64,000 nt of DNA, taken from assembly GCF_900187455.1 (NCBI RefSeq), contig NZ_FYDX01000007.1:310001-374000 (forward strand), written 5' to 3'. Positions 8,954 to 18,550 of this stretch are shown in pieces. The notes below the pieces were generated by a model that worked only from the letters and a program-made list of their open reading frames with translations, made no database searches and was not told where the DNA came from. The stretch comes from Pseudomonas sp. Irchel 3E13. GTDB taxonomy: Bacteria; Pseudomonadota; Gammaproteobacteria; Pseudomonadales; Pseudomonadaceae. The position numbers and the translations under genes were made by a program. Numbering within the stretch: position 1 is the first letter of the stretch; the number at the start of each line of letters is the position of its first letter.

Positions 8954-9823
8954 TCAGGACTCCAGCGCCGACATCTCCTGCGCCAATCCCAGAAACGCCG
9001 CCGGCAACCGCGCCTGACGCCGCTCCTTCAAGCAATACAGATACTCATGCATCACCGGCGCCCCTTCCAGGCAGATCACCCGCAATTCCGGGTTATGCGG
9101 CACTTCATGCCGGGCAATGATGCTGATGCCGATATTCCGGAGCACCGCTTCGCGAATCGACTCGCGGCTGCCAATCTCCAGCAAGGCGCCCGGTTTGACG
9201 CCGGCCTCTTCCAGCATCTGCTCGGTCAGTTTGCGGGTCGTCGAGCCCTGCTCGCGCATCAGCAGGCAATGCCCGGCCAGCGCCGCCAGCGGCAACGATT
9301 CGCGCGACGCCAGCGGATGGCTGCGGTGCACCGCCACCACCAGCGGATCGGTGCCCAATATCCGCCGCACCAGCCGGGTGTCCTCCAGCAGTTGCGAGGA
9401 CGCCGCCACGTCCACCCGGTAATCCTCCAGCAGTTCCAGCACCTGCTGGGAGTTGCCGATTTCCACCGACACCTCCACCTGCGGCAGGCGCTCGCGGAAG
9501 ATTTTCACCAGATCGAGGATGTAATACGGCGCCGTCGCCGCCACCCGCAAGGCGCCCTGCCCCTGCCCGCTGTTACGCAGGAAGAACTCGATATCGGCCT
9601 CTTGCTGCAACAGCGCCTTGACCATCGGCAGCAACCGCGCGCCATCTTCGCTCAACGCCAGACGCCGGCCACCGCGATAGAACAGCTCGACGCCGTAGCT
9701 GCTTTCCAGGTTGCGGATCTGCGTGGTGACGGTGGGCTGGCTGAGCCCGAGCTTCTTCGCGGCAAGGGTGATGCTGCCCAGGCGGGCCACCATGAAGAAC
9801 GCCTTCAGCTCGGAACTCAACAT
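8954..9823 (-). CDS. LysR-family regulator of the phosphonate cluster
   Basis: A 289-residue LysR-type transcriptional regulator. The N-terminal winged helix-turn-helix is clear (LGSITLAAKKLGLSQPTVTTQIRNLE, about residues 13-38), followed by an effector-binding domain. It resembles the LysR group associated with aminoethylphosphonate catabolism (TIGR03339). The start at 9823 is preceded by AAGAGG, which overlaps the stop of cadA; only 8 nt separate the two genes. It is therefore placed to be co-transcribed with cadA as well as to control the transporter genes downstream on the same strand. Regulation of the transporter by phosphonate is inferred from position and family. Confidence 0.85.
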   Translation of the reverse strand: MLSSELKAFFMVARLGSITLAAKKLGLSQPTVTTQIRNLESSYGVELFYRGGRRLALSEDGARLLPMVKALLQQEADIEFFLRNSGQGQGALRVAATAPYYILDLVKIFRERLPQVEVSVEIGNSQQVLELLEDYRVDVAASSQLLEDTRLVRRILGTDPLVVAVHRSHPLASRESLPLAALAGHCLLMREQGSTTRKLTEQMLEEAGVKPGALLEIGSRESIREAVLRNIGISIIARHEVPHNPELRVICLEGAPVMHEYLYCLKERRQARLPAAFLGLAQEMSALES

Positions 9824-9831
9824 ACAACCTC

Positions 9832-12120
9832 TTACTTTCTCAACAGCCGGAGCCCGTTGAAGACCACCAACAGGCTGACGCCCATGTCCGCGAACACCGC
9901 CATCCACATGGTGGCCATGCCGGCAAAGGTGATCGCCAGGAAGATCGCCTTGATCCCCAGGGCCAGAACAATGTTCTGCACCAGGATCGCCGCGCTTTGC
10001 CGCGAGAGCCTGACGAAGGCCGGGATTTTCCGCAAGTCGTCGTCCATCAGCGCGACGTCGGCGGTCTCGATCGCGGTGTCGGTGCCGGCCGCGGCCATGG
10101 CGAAGCCGATTTCGGCGCGGGCCAGGGCCGGGGCGTCGTTGATACCGTCGCCGACCATGCCGACCCGGTGCCCCTTGCCATACAGTTCTTCGATGGCTGC
10201 CAGCTTGTCCGCCGGCAGCAGGTTGCCGCGGGCTTCGTCGATACCGACCTGGGCGGCAATCGCATCGGCAGTGTGCGGGTTGTCGCCAGTCAGCATGACG
10301 GTGCGGATGCCCAACTCATGCAGTTCGGCAATGGCCTCGCGGCTGCTCTGCTTGACCGTGTCAGCCACGGCGAACAGCGCCAGCGGGCCGGAGCTGTCGA
10401 GCAGCAGCACCACTGTCTTGCCCTGGCGCTCCAGGGCGTCGAGTTTTTCTTCCAGTTGCGGCGAGCACAGCCCCAGTTCTTCAACCAACCGGTGGTTGCC
10501 CAGGTGATAGCTCACGCCACCGACCTCACCGCTGACGCCACGCCCCATCAGGGCCTGGAAGTTATCCACAGACTCCAGCACCAGCGCGTTTTCCTCGGCG
10601 TGCCGGGCGATGGCCATGGACACCGGGTGATCGGAACGGGCGGCAAGGCTGGCGGCGATGCGCTGGGCACGGTCTTCGAACAGGGTGTCGAGCACCTGCA
10701 TGTCGGTCTGCACCGGCTTGCCGTGGGTCAGGGTGCCGGTCTTGTCGAGGGCGAGGAAGTCCAGCTTGCGTCCGCCCTCCAGGTACACGCCGCCCTTGAT
10801 CAGGATGCCTTTGCGCGCCGCGGCGGCGAGGCCGCTGACGATGGTCACCGGTGTGGAAATCACCAGTGCACATGGGCAGGCCACCACCAGCAGCACCAGG
10901 GCGCGGTAGATCCAGTCGAACCAGGCACCGGCCATGAACAGCGGCGGAATCACCGCCACTGCCAGGGCGAAGGCGAAGACCGCCGGGGTGTAGATGCGCG
11001 AGAACTGATCGACGAAGCGTTGAGTCGGCGCCCGTGCGCCCTGGGCTTCTTCCACCGCGTGGATGATCCGGGCCAGGGTCGATTGCCCGGCGGCGGCGGT
11101 GACGCGGTATTCCAGCTCGCCGGACTGGTTGATAGTACCGGCAAAGACCTTGTCGCCCGGGCCTTTTTCCACCGGCAGGCTTTCACCGGTGATGGGCGCC
11201 TGGTCAATCGTGGACTGTCCGCTCAATACCTCGCCATCCAGCCCGACCCGCTCGCCCGGCCGCAAACGCACCCGAGCGCCCAGGGCCACCTGGGCCACCT
11301 CGACTTCCCGCCACTGGCCATCGGCCTGTTGCACCGTGGCCACGTCCGGGGTCAGTTGCATCAGGCCGCCGATGGCGTTGCGCGCGCGGTCCAGCGAGCG
11401 GGCCTCGATCACTTCGGCGAGGGTGAACAGCACCATCACCATGGCCGCTTCCGGCCACTGGCCAATCAGCACGGCGCCGGTCACGGCGATGCTCATCAGT
11501 GCGTTGATATTGAGGTTGCGGTTTTTCAGGGCGATCCAGCCCTTCTTGTAGGTACTCAGGCCACAGCCGAGGATGGCGGCCAGCGCCAGCGCAGCCACCG
11601 CCCATTCCGGCGCGGCATTGGTGAAATGGACGATTTCCGCTGCCAGCGCAGCAACGCCGGACAACGCCAGCGGCCACCAGGCCTTCTTCGCCGGGGCCGG
11701 TGCGGCTTCGCTGGTATCGGCGGTCATTGGCTCGGCGTGCATGCCGAGCGAGGCTATCGCCTGCTCGATGGCCTGGGTGTCGGCGAACGTGTGACGCACG
11801 CCGAGGACGCGGTTGATCAGGTTGAATTCAAGCTGCTCAACGCCGTCGAGCTTGCCCAGCTTGTTCTGGATCAGCGTCTGCTCGGTCGGGCAATCCATGG
11901 CCTCGATGCGGAAACGGCTGAGCCGGGCGTCAGCGCTGGCACTTTCGCGCAACTGCACCAGCGCCGGGGCTTCAGCGCCGGAACAGCAACCGTGGGCATG
12001 GGCGGCGGGCTTGGGCGCGCAGCAGCCTTGCTTGGTTTCATGCGCATGATCGTGATTGTGCTGGCTGTGGTCGTGATCGTGAGGCTTTTTGTGGGGCTCG
12101 TAGCTGACAGGCTGATTCAT
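9832..12120 (-). CDS. cadA: Cadmium/zinc/lead-exporting P1B-type ATPase
   Basis: A 762-residue efflux pump of the inner membrane that expels divalent soft metals. Visible elements: a His/Cys-rich N-terminal tail (residues 10-46, HDHDHSQHNHDH then GCC and GCC), a heavy-metal-associated domain with MDCPTE (75-80), TGES (311-314), the transmembrane CPC metal site (415-417), the phosphorylated Asp in DKTGTLT (D459), the SDHP motif (HP 498-499) and GDGINDAP (658-665). The MDCPTE motif and the neighbouring cadR point to Cd/Zn/Pb rather than copper. It is divergent from cadR, with the CadR operator in its promoter. Confidence 0.95.
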   Translation of the reverse strand: MNQPVSYEPHKKPHDHDHSQHNHDHAHETKQGCCAPKPAAHAHGCCSGAEAPALVQLRESASADARLSRFRIEAMDCPTEQTLIQNKLGKLDGVEQLEFNLINRVLGVRHTFADTQAIEQAIASLGMHAEPMTADTSEAAPAPAKKAWWPLALSGVAALAAEIVHFTNAAPEWAVAALALAAILGCGLSTYKKGWIALKNRNLNINALMSIAVTGAVLIGQWPEAAMVMVLFTLAEVIEARSLDRARNAIGGLMQLTPDVATVQQADGQWREVEVAQVALGARVRLRPGERVGLDGEVLSGQSTIDQAPITGESLPVEKGPGDKVFAGTINQSGELEYRVTAAAGQSTLARIIHAVEEAQGARAPTQRFVDQFSRIYTPAVFAFALAVAVIPPLFMAGAWFDWIYRALVLLVVACPCALVISTPVTIVSGLAAAARKGILIKGGVYLEGGRKLDFLALDKTGTLTHGKPVQTDMQVLDTLFEDRAQRIAASLAARSDHPVSMAIARHAEENALVLESVDNFQALMGRGVSGEVGGVSYHLGNHRLVEELGLCSPQLEEKLDALERQGKTVVLLLDSSGPLALFAVADTVKQSSREAIAELHELGIRTVMLTGDNPHTADAIAAQVGIDEARGNLLPADKLAAIEELYGKGHRVGMVGDGINDAPALARAEIGFAMAAAGTDTAIETADVALMDDDLRKIPAFVRLSRQSAAILVQNIVLALGIKAIFLAITFAGMATMWMAVFADMGVSLLVVFNGLRLLRK

Positions 12121-12157
12121 AAAGGCTCGTCCCTAAATGTGCTGTTGCCAAGTGAAC

Positions 12158-12178
12158 ACCCTGTAGCCACTATAGGGT
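12158..12178. promoter_or_regulatory. CadR operator in the cadA promoter
   Basis: A dyad with half-sites ACCCTGTAG and TATAGGGT, 21 bp in all, matching the CadR-binding site known from P. putida. On the minus strand TTGACC overlaps the dyad as a -35 box. The next plausible -10 (TTCACT) lies 19 bp further, the long spacer typical of MerR-family-activated promoters. It lies in the 84-bp cadA/cadR gap and probably also controls cadR itself. Confidence 0.85.
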
Positions 12179-12204
12179 CAAGCAACCTGTCGAGGTATTT
12201 GCAG

Positions 12205-12648
12205 ATGAAGATCGGCGAACTGGCCAAGGCCACCGACTGCGCGGTGGAAACCATCCGTTACTACGAGCGAGAAAACCTGCTGTCGGAACCGGCACGCAGC
12301 GAGGGCAATTACCGGGTCTACACCCAGGCCCATGTCGAGCGGCTGACCTTCATCCGCAACTGCCGGACGCTGGACATGACCCTCGAAGAGATCCGCAGCC
12401 TGCTGCGGCTGAGGGACAGCCCGCAGGACCAGTGCGAGAGCGTCAACGCGCTGATCGACGAGCACATCGAGCACGTCCAAGCGCGGATCGACGGGTTGGT
12501 CGCGTTGCAGGAACAGTTGGTGGAACTGCGCCGGCGCTGCCAGACCGAGGGAGCGCATTGCGCGATTCTGGAGAGGCTGGAGGTGACCGGGGCGGTTTCG
12601 GTGCCGGAGACGGAGCATTCGCATGTAGGGCGAAGCCACGGACACTAA
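12205..12648 (+). CDS. cadR: MerR-family Cd(II)/Pb(II)-responsive regulator
   Basis: A 147-residue MerR-type activator of cadA. It shows the N-terminal helix-turn-helix (MKIGELAKATDCAVETIRYY), a dimerisation helix, and the metal-binding cysteines C77, C112 and C119 at the positions known for CadR. A histidine-rich C-terminal tail (HSHVGRSHGH) resembles the second metal site of P. putida CadR. I chose the ATG at 12205, since upstream in-frame codons run into cadA antisense sequence. It is divergent from cadA across a shared operator. In the absence of metal it is expected to hold the promoter in a distorted state, and to activate on Cd binding. Confidence 0.95.
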   Translation: MKIGELAKATDCAVETIRYYERENLLSEPARSEGNYRVYTQAHVERLTFIRNCRTLDMTLEEIRSLLRLRDSPQDQCESVNALIDEHIEHVQARIDGLVALQEQLVELRRRCQTEGAHCAILERLEVTGAVSVPETEHSHVGRSHGH

Positions 12649-12662
12649 AGGCCACCCGCGCC

Positions 12663-12694
12663 CCTGTGAGAGCTGGCAACCCAGCTCTCACAGG
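12663..12694. terminator. Convergent terminator hairpin, cadR/thyA
   Basis: A perfect 14-bp stem (12663-12676 with 12681-12694) with a CAAC loop between the converging cadR and thyA genes. No long T-run follows on either side, so termination strength is uncertain. Confidence 0.65.
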
Positions 12695-12699
12695 AGAGA

Positions 12700-13671
12700 T
12701 CACACCGCCATCGGCGCCGTCAGCGGTGGATGATGCTCATACCCTTCCAGGCTGAAATCGCTCGGCTCGATCTTCTCCAGCCACTCCGGTTCGTACACAC
12801 CGGTCTTGGCGAATTCCGGCACACGATCATTGATCACCAACTTCGGCGCGGCCAGCGGCTCGCGGCGCATTTGCTCGTTGAGCATGTCCAGGTGGTTCTC
12901 GTAGACATGCGCATCACCGATGAAATAGGTGAACCAGCGCGGCGTGTAACCGGTCAGGCGGCCCACCAGCGATAGCAGCGCGGCGCCTTCGGTGAGGTTG
13001 AACGGCGTGCCCAGGCCCAGGTCGTTGGAACGGATGTAGAGGGTCAGGGAAATTTCCTTGGTCTCGACATTCGGGTGGAACTGGTACAGCAGGTGGCACG
13101 GAGGCAAGGCCATTTCATCGAGCTGGGCACAGTTCCAGCCGTGGAACAGGATGCGCCGGCTGCCCGGGTCCTTGATGATCGTGTCGACGCACTGGCGAAT
13201 CTGGTCGATGGCCTTGTACAGCACGACGAAGGCTTCACCGTCTTCCTCGGCCTCGGCGATCTTCGCGAAGCCCTGGCTCTGCGCCAGCTCGATCGCTGCC
13301 GGATTGCTCAGCGGGATGCGTTTGTAGGCCGGCCACTGGCGCCATTGCACGCCGTAGATCTCGCCCAGGTCGTCATGCCCCTGGCGGAACGGGTTGGCCA
13401 GCCACTGGGCGTTTTCGTTGGCGTTCTGGTCCCAGACCTTGCAGCCCAGCTCGCGGAACTGCGCGGCGTTCTTCACGCCGCGAAGGAAGCCGACCATCTC
13501 GCCAATCGCCGACTTGAACGCCAGCTTGCGCGTGGTGATGGCCGGGAAGCCCTTCTGCAGATCGAAACGCAGCATGGCGCCAGGCAGGCTGATGGTGCGC
13601 ACGCCGGTGCGGTTTTCCTGCAACGTACCGTTCTCGATAACGTCGCGGACCAGATCCAGATACTGTTTCAT
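12700..13671 (-). CDS. thyA: Thymidylate synthase
   Basis: Methylates dUMP to dTMP using methylene-tetrahydrofolate, producing the dihydrofolate that folA recycles. The 323-residue protein is longer than the 264-residue E. coli enzyme, with the extra length around residues 105-160. The active-site cysteine is in [10 protein letters not shown] (C192). The folate/dUMP-binding regions [18 protein letters not shown] and [11 protein letters not shown] are clear. It follows lgt on the same strand, separated by 49 bp containing a hairpin, an arrangement common in pseudomonads. Confidence 0.97.
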   Translation of the reverse strand: MKQYLDLVRDVIENGTLQENRTGVRTISLPGAMLRFDLQKGFPAITTRKLAFKSAIGEMVGFLRGVKNAAQFRELGCKVWDQNANENAQWLANPFRQGHDDLGEIYGVQWRQWPAYKRIPLSNPAAIELAQSQGFAKIAEAEEDGEAFVVLYKAIDQIRQCVDTIIKDPGSRRILFHGWNCAQLDEMALPPCHLLYQFHPNVETKEISLTLYIRSNDLGLGTPFNLTEGAALLSLVGRLTGYTPRWFTYFIGDAHVYENHLDMLNEQMRREPLAAPKLVINDRVPEFAKTGVYEPEWLEKIEPSDFSLEGYEHHPPLTAPMAV

Positions 13672-13690
13672 AGCGTTCCTGTAACGAAGA

Positions 13691-13713
13691 CGGCAGGGGG
13701 ATCGCCCCTGCCG
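13691..13713 (-). terminator. Intercistronic hairpin, lgt to thyA
   Basis: A stem of CGGCAGGGG with CCCCTGCCG lies between the lgt stop codon and the thyA start. There is no clear T-run on the minus strand, so it may act as an mRNA-stabilising or attenuating structure rather than a full terminator. Confidence 0.5.
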
Positions 13714-13720
13714 TGGAATT

Positions 13721-14530
13721 TCAGACCGCGGATTTTACCGTCGGCTTGCGATTATAGGCCCACCAGATCAGGCCGAGGCCGCCGGCGATCATCGGCACGC
13801 AAAGAATCTGACCCATGGTCAGCCAGCCCCAGGCGATGTAGCCAAGCTGGGCATCCGGCACGCGGACGAATTCGACGATGAAACGGAAGATGCCGTAGAA
13901 CAGCGCGAACATGCCCGACACCGCCATGGTTGGCCGCGGCTTGCGCGAATACAGCCAGAGAATCAGGAACAGTGCCACGCCTTCTAGGGCGAACTGGTAA
14001 AGCTGCGACGGATGACGCGGCAACTGCGCCGGATCGCTGAACGGCGGGAAGACCATGGCCCACGGCACGTCAGTGGCCTTGCCCCACAGCTCGGCATTGA
14101 TGAAGTTGCCGATACGCCCGGCACCCAGGCCGATCGGCACCATCGGCGCGACGAAGTCCATCAGTTCGAAGAACGATTTGTTGTTGCGCTTGCCGAACCA
14201 CAATGCCGCCAGCATCACCCCGATGAAACCGCCGTGGAACGACATGCCGCCCTTCCACACTTCGAAGATCAGCGTCGGATTGGCGAGGTAGGCGCTCAGG
14301 TCGTAGAACAGCACGTAGCCGAGCCGCCCGCCGACAATCACCCCCATGGACAGCCAGAAGATCAGGTCCGAGAGCTTTTCGCGGCTCCAGGTCGGGTCGA
14401 AGCGGTTGAGCCGGCGCGAAGCCAGAAACCAGGCACCGCCGATGCCCACCAAGTACATCAGGCCATACCAATGGATTTTCAGTGGCCCGATGGCCAGTGC
14501 CACGGGATCGATCTGCGGGTAAGGCAGCAT
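13721..14530 (-). CDS. lgt: Prolipoprotein diacylglyceryl transferase
   Basis: Transfers diacylglycerol from phosphatidylglycerol to the lipobox cysteine of prolipoproteins in the inner membrane, the first step of lipoprotein maturation. The 269 residues contain about seven transmembrane helices and the Lgt signature [17 protein letters not shown] with its essential arginine, together with [11 protein letters not shown]. It starts 14 bp after the TSUP transporter gene on the same strand, so both may share a transcript running on to thyA. Confidence 0.97.
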   Translation of the reverse strand: MLPYPQIDPVALAIGPLKIHWYGLMYLVGIGGAWFLASRRLNRFDPTWSREKLSDLIFWLSMGVIVGGRLGYVLFYDLSAYLANPTLIFEVWKGGMSFHGGFIGVMLAALWFGKRNNKSFFELMDFVAPMVPIGLGAGRIGNFINAELWGKATDVPWAMVFPPFSDPAQLPRHPSQLYQFALEGVALFLILWLYSRKPRPTMAVSGMFALFYGIFRFIVEFVRVPDAQLGYIAWGWLTMGQILCVPMIAGGLGLIWWAYNRKPTVKSAV

Positions 14531-14544
14531 GGTGACTCCTCTCG

Positions 14545-15327
14545 TTAAAGCAAAAAGCTCAGGCCGACGCAGAACAGCAGCGCGGCGAACAGGCGTTTAA
14601 GCAGGCGTGGCGACAATTTGTGCGCCAGGCGCGCGCCGAAGCGGGCGAAAAACATGCTGGTCGCGGCAATGCCGATCATCGCCGGCAAATACACGAAGCC
14701 CAGGCTATGGGGCGGCAGGTGCTCGTCGTGCCAGCCCAGGATCATGAAGCTCAGGGCGCTGACCAGGGCGATCGGCAGGCCACACGCCGAGGACGTCGCC
14801 ACCGCCTGCTGCATCGGCAGGCTGCGCCAGGTCAGGAACGGTACGGTCAGCGAGCCGCCGCCGATGCCGAAGATCGCCGAGGCCCAGCCAACCACGCCAC
14901 CCGCCGCGGTCAGCCCGGCCTTGCCGGGAACGCTGCGGCTGGCCTTGGGCTTGAAGTCCAGGGCCATCTGCACGGCGATGATCAGGGCGAAGGTGCCGAT
15001 GATCTTCTGCAGGTGCGGGCCCTGGATCAGCGAGGCGGTCTTGGCGCCGATTCCTGCACCGATCAGGATCCCCAGAGTCATCCAGGCGAAGATCGGCCAC
15101 TGCACCGCGCCCTTGCGATGGTGCTCGCGGACGGCATTGATCGAGGTGAAGACGATGGTCGCCAGCGAAGTACCCACCGCCAGGTGAGTCAGCACGGACG
15201 CATCGAAGCCTTGCAGGGTGAAACTGAACACCAGCACCGGCACGATGATGATGCCGCCACCGACGCCGAACAGTCCGGCCAACACGCCCGCGCAGGCGCC
15301 CAGCAGCAGATAGAGCACGAATTCCAT
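14545..15327 (-). CDS. TSUP (TauE/SafE) family anion transporter
   Basis: A 260-residue inner-membrane protein of the TSUP family, whose members move sulfite, sulfoacetate, thiosulfate or related anions. Two family repeats are visible, each starting with a glycine-rich helix ([19 protein letters not shown] and [19 protein letters not shown]). There are about eight hydrophobic helices. It lies just upstream of lgt on the same strand. Nothing in the neighbourhood indicates the substrate. Confidence 0.9.
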   Translation of the reverse strand: MEFVLYLLLGACAGVLAGLFGVGGGIIIVPVLVFSFTLQGFDASVLTHLAVGTSLATIVFTSINAVREHHRKGAVQWPIFAWMTLGILIGAGIGAKTASLIQGPHLQKIIGTFALIIAVQMALDFKPKASRSVPGKAGLTAAGGVVGWASAIFGIGGGSLTVPFLTWRSLPMQQAVATSSACGLPIALVSALSFMILGWHDEHLPPHSLGFVYLPAMIGIAATSMFFARFGARLAHKLSPRLLKRLFAALLFCVGLSFLL

Positions 15328-15462
15328 TGTCGCCCCCGGAAAAATCAGTCCGGCATGGTAACGGAAGGTGGGCCTTTGCCTCTACTCATGGCAGATGAAG
15401 ACCTTGTCAGCGTCGCCTGAGGTACAGTGGCGCCACTACCGACAAGATCGACGAGAACCACG

Positions 15463-16209
15463 ATGTGCCTGATCGTTTTCGCCTGGCGGCCGGGAAATGC
15501 CCGGCCGCTGATCGTCGCGGCCAACCGTGACGAGTTCTATGCCCGCCCGACCCTGGCCTTGAGCCAATGGGACGAGGCGCCCGGCGTGCATGCCGGGCGA
15601 GACCTCGAAGCCGGCGGTACCTGGCTGGGCCTGGGCCCGCAGGGACGCTTCGCCGCGCTGACCAATATCCGTGACCCCGGCCAGCCAGCGGGCGCCCGCT
15701 CGCGGGGCGAACTGGTGGCGGGCTATCTGCGCGGGAAGCTTTCGGTCGAGGCCTATCTGGAGCGGGTTGCGGGCGAGGCACTGCATTATTCCGGCTTCAA
15801 TCTGCTGGTCGGGGACAGCCATCAATTGGGTTATCTGCACGGTGGGGACGCGACACCGCGGTTACTGGAGGCGGGCGTCTATGGCTTGTCGAATGCCGCG
15901 CTGGATACGCCCTGGCCCAAGCTGATCAAGGCGCGCGAAGGCTTGCGCGAGCGGCTGGACGATCCGGACCCGGCGCGGCTGTTCGAGTTGTTGGCGGACA
16001 ATAATCAGGCCGCCGACAGCGAGTTGCCGGATACCCGCGTCGGATTGACGACCGAGCGTTTGCTGTCGAGCGTGTTCATTGCCAGCCAGAACTACGGGAC
16101 GCGGGCGAGTACGGTGCTGATCGTCGAGGCGGACGGGGGACGCAGGCTAGTGGAGCGGAGTTTCGGGCCGCTTGGAGGGCGTCTGGGAGAGGTCGAACTG
16201 GTGTTGTGA
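15463..16209 (+). CDS. NRDE/TANGO2 family protein
   Basis: A 248-residue cytoplasmic protein of the NRDE family (TANGO2 in animals). It starts MCLIVFAWRP, exposing C2 as a possible N-terminal nucleophile after methionine removal, and carries the eponymous NRDE at residues 21-24. I chose the ATG at 15463 because the C2-proximal start is conserved in the family; the longer open frame upstream is not. The biochemical role is unsettled; haem handling has been proposed for related proteins. It is divergent from the TSUP gene and ends at a strong hairpin before ptsP. Confidence 0.88.
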   Translation: MCLIVFAWRPGNARPLIVAANRDEFYARPTLALSQWDEAPGVHAGRDLEAGGTWLGLGPQGRFAALTNIRDPGQPAGARSRGELVAGYLRGKLSVEAYLERVAGEALHYSGFNLLVGDSHQLGYLHGGDATPRLLEAGVYGLSNAALDTPWPKLIKAREGLRERLDDPDPARLFELLADNNQAADSELPDTRVGLTTERLLSSVFIASQNYGTRASTVLIVEADGGRRLVERSFGPLGGRLGEVELVL

Positions 16210-16213
16210 AGCT

Positions 16214-16242
16214 CAGGGCCTGATCGCTGCGATCAGGCCCTG
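16214..16242. terminator. Bidirectional hairpin between NRDE gene and ptsP
   Basis: A perfect 13-bp stem (16214-16226 with 16230-16242) with a CTG loop between two converging genes. It is likely to serve both. T-richness is weak on each side. Confidence 0.65.
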
Positions 16243-16248
16243 GGTAGT

Positions 16249-18528
16249 TCAGAGATTCTGCGTCGGCCCCGGATTGATCATCCGCGACAGCCCAAGGTTC
16301 TTCAGGGCCAGTTGCAAGGTGCTGTGGATAACCTGCGGGTTGTCGATGTCCATGGCCTGGGCCAGCATTTCCTTGGCCTTGCCGAGGCTGATCTGGCGCA
16401 GCATCCACTTCACCTTCGGCAGGTTGGTGGCGTTCATCGACAGGCTGTCGAAGCCCATCGCCATCAGCAACACCGCGGCCGCCGGATCACCGGCCATCTC
16501 GCCACAGATGCTCACCGGCTTGCCTTCGGCATGGGCCGCGGTGACCACGTGTTGCAGGGCCTGCAGCACCGCCGGATGCAGGTAGTCGTAGAGATCGGCG
16601 ACCCGCGGGTTGTTGCGGTCCACCGCCAGCAGGTACTGGGTCAGGTCGTTGGAACCGACCGACAGGAAGTCCACCTGACGCGCCAGTTCCTTGGTCTGGT
16701 ACACCGCTGCGGGAATCTCGACCATGACGCCCACCGGCGGCATCGGCACATCGGTGCCTTCGTCACGCACTTCGCCCCAGGCGCGGTGGATCAGGTGCAG
16801 CGCTTCTTCCAGTTCGTGGATACCGGAAATCATCGGCAGCAGGATGCGCAGGTTGTTCAGGCCCTCGCTGGCCTTGAGCATGGCGCGGGTCTGGACCAGG
16901 AAGATTTCCGGGTGGTCGAGCGTGACGCGGATGCCGCGCCAGCCGAGAAACGGGTTGTCTTCCTTGATCGGGAAGTAGGACAGCGACTTGTCACCGCCGA
17001 TATCCAGGCTGCGCATGGTCACCGGCAGCGGATGGAAGGCCGCCAGTTGCTCGCGGTAGATCGCCAGTTGTTCCTTCTCGCTGGGGAAGCGCTGGTTGAT
17101 CATGAACGGCACTTCGGTGCGGTACAGGCCGACGCCCTCGGCGCCGCGCTGCTGCGCCCGCGCCACATCGGCCAGCAGGCCAGTGTTGACCCACAACGGC
17201 ATGCGGTGGCCGTCGGTGGTTTCGCAAGGGAGTTCGCGCAGGGCGTCGAGGCCCTGGGCCAACTGGCGCTCTTCCTCGACCACATCGGCGTAGTGCTTGC
17301 GCAGCACTTCGCTGGGGTTGGTGTAGACGTCGCCCTTGTAGCCGTCGACGATCATCTGGATGCCGTCGACCTTGGAATACGGCAGGTCGACCAGGCCCAT
17401 CACCGTGGGAATGCCCATCGCCCGGGCGAGGATCGCCACGTGGGAGTTGCCCGAACCCAGCACCGACACCAACCCGACCAGCTTGCCTTCCGGCACTTCG
17501 CCGAGCATCGCCGGGGTCAGTTCTTCACTGACAAGGATGGAGTTGTCGGGGTAGACCAGCGAAAGCTGGCGGGCTTCCTGCAAATAGGCCAGCAGGCGCC
17601 GGCCGAGGTCTTTGACATCGGACGCGCGTTCACGCAGGTAGGCGTCGTCCATCAGTTCGAAGCGGTTGACGTGCTCGACCACCACCTGGCGCAGAGCGCC
17701 CTGGGCCCACTGGCCGGTCTTGATGACCTGCGCCACTTCGCCGCCCAGCGCGGCGTCGTCGAGCATCATCAGGTAGACGTCGAACAACGCCCGCTCTTCC
17801 GGACGCAACTGGGTGGCCAGTTTCGCCGAGAGGGTGCGCATGTCGCCGCGCACGCCTTCGAGGGCGTTGTTGAAGAGTTTCAGTTCGGCATCGATATCGG
17901 TGACGGTCTTGTCCGGCACCACGTCCAGGTCGGCCGGCGGCAGCATGACCACCGCGGTCCCCACCGCCGCACCCGGCGAACCCGGCACGCCGACGAATTT
18001 GGCTTCCTGGATGCCCTTGCCCTGGCGACCCAGGCCGCGGATCGAACCGGTGGCCTCGGCATGGGCGATAACCCCGGCCAGTTGCGCGCTCATGGTGACC
18101 AGGAAGGCTTCTTCGCCCTCGTCGAACTGACGACGCTCCTTTTGCTGGATGACCAACACCCCGACCACGCGACGGTGGTGGATGATCGGCGCGCCCAGGA
18201 AGGAAGCGAAACGCTCTTCACCGGTTTCGGCGAAGTAGCGGTAGCGAGGGTGATCGGCGGCGTTTTCCAGGTTCAGCGGTTCTTCCCGGGTACCGACCAG
18301 GCCGACCAGGCCCTCGTTCGGCGCCATGCTGACCTTGCCGATGGAGCGCTTGTTCAGGCCCTCGGTGGCCATCAGGACAAAACGGTTGGTTTCCGGGTCG
18401 AGCAGATAGACCGAGCAGACCTGACTGCCCATGGCCTCTTTGACGCGCAAGACAATGATCCCCAACGCCGTCTTGAGATCCTTGGCGGAGTTAACTTCCT
18501 GGACGATCTTGCGCAGCGTATTGAGCAT
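16249..18528 (-). CDS. ptsP: Phosphoenolpyruvate-protein phosphotransferase, EI-Ntr
   Basis: First enzyme of the nitrogen phosphotransferase system; it passes phosphate from PEP to NPr (PtsO). The 759-residue protein has a GAF domain (about 1-160), an EI N-terminal domain, the phosphohistidine segment LGSGNSHVAILARAMGIP (H363), and a C-terminal PEP-binding barrel with GLYRTEVPFM and SVGSNDLTQYLLAVDR. I chose the start at 18528 to match the family length; the longer frame runs into rppH. It lies 22 bp downstream of rppH, so both are probably one transcript. In Pseudomonas it influences carbon/nitrogen balance, polyhydroxyalkanoate and secondary metabolism. Confidence 0.96.
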   Translation of the reverse strand: MLNTLRKIVQEVNSAKDLKTALGIIVLRVKEAMGSQVCSVYLLDPETNRFVLMATEGLNKRSIGKVSMAPNEGLVGLVGTREEPLNLENAADHPRYRYFAETGEERFASFLGAPIIHHRRVVGVLVIQQKERRQFDEGEEAFLVTMSAQLAGVIAHAEATGSIRGLGRQGKGIQEAKFVGVPGSPGAAVGTAVVMLPPADLDVVPDKTVTDIDAELKLFNNALEGVRGDMRTLSAKLATQLRPEERALFDVYLMMLDDAALGGEVAQVIKTGQWAQGALRQVVVEHVNRFELMDDAYLRERASDVKDLGRRLLAYLQEARQLSLVYPDNSILVSEELTPAMLGEVPEGKLVGLVSVLGSGNSHVAILARAMGIPTVMGLVDLPYSKVDGIQMIVDGYKGDVYTNPSEVLRKHYADVVEEERQLAQGLDALRELPCETTDGHRMPLWVNTGLLADVARAQQRGAEGVGLYRTEVPFMINQRFPSEKEQLAIYREQLAAFHPLPVTMRSLDIGGDKSLSYFPIKEDNPFLGWRGIRVTLDHPEIFLVQTRAMLKASEGLNNLRILLPMISGIHELEEALHLIHRAWGEVRDEGTDVPMPPVGVMVEIPAAVYQTKELARQVDFLSVGSNDLTQYLLAVDRNNPRVADLYDYLHPAVLQALQHVVTAAHAEGKPVSICGEMAGDPAAAVLLMAMGFDSLSMNATNLPKVKWMLRQISLGKAKEMLAQAMDIDNPQVIHSTLQLALKNLGLSRMINPGPTQNL

Positions 18529-18550
18529 GGCTCGGGGTCGAACTCCGTCG

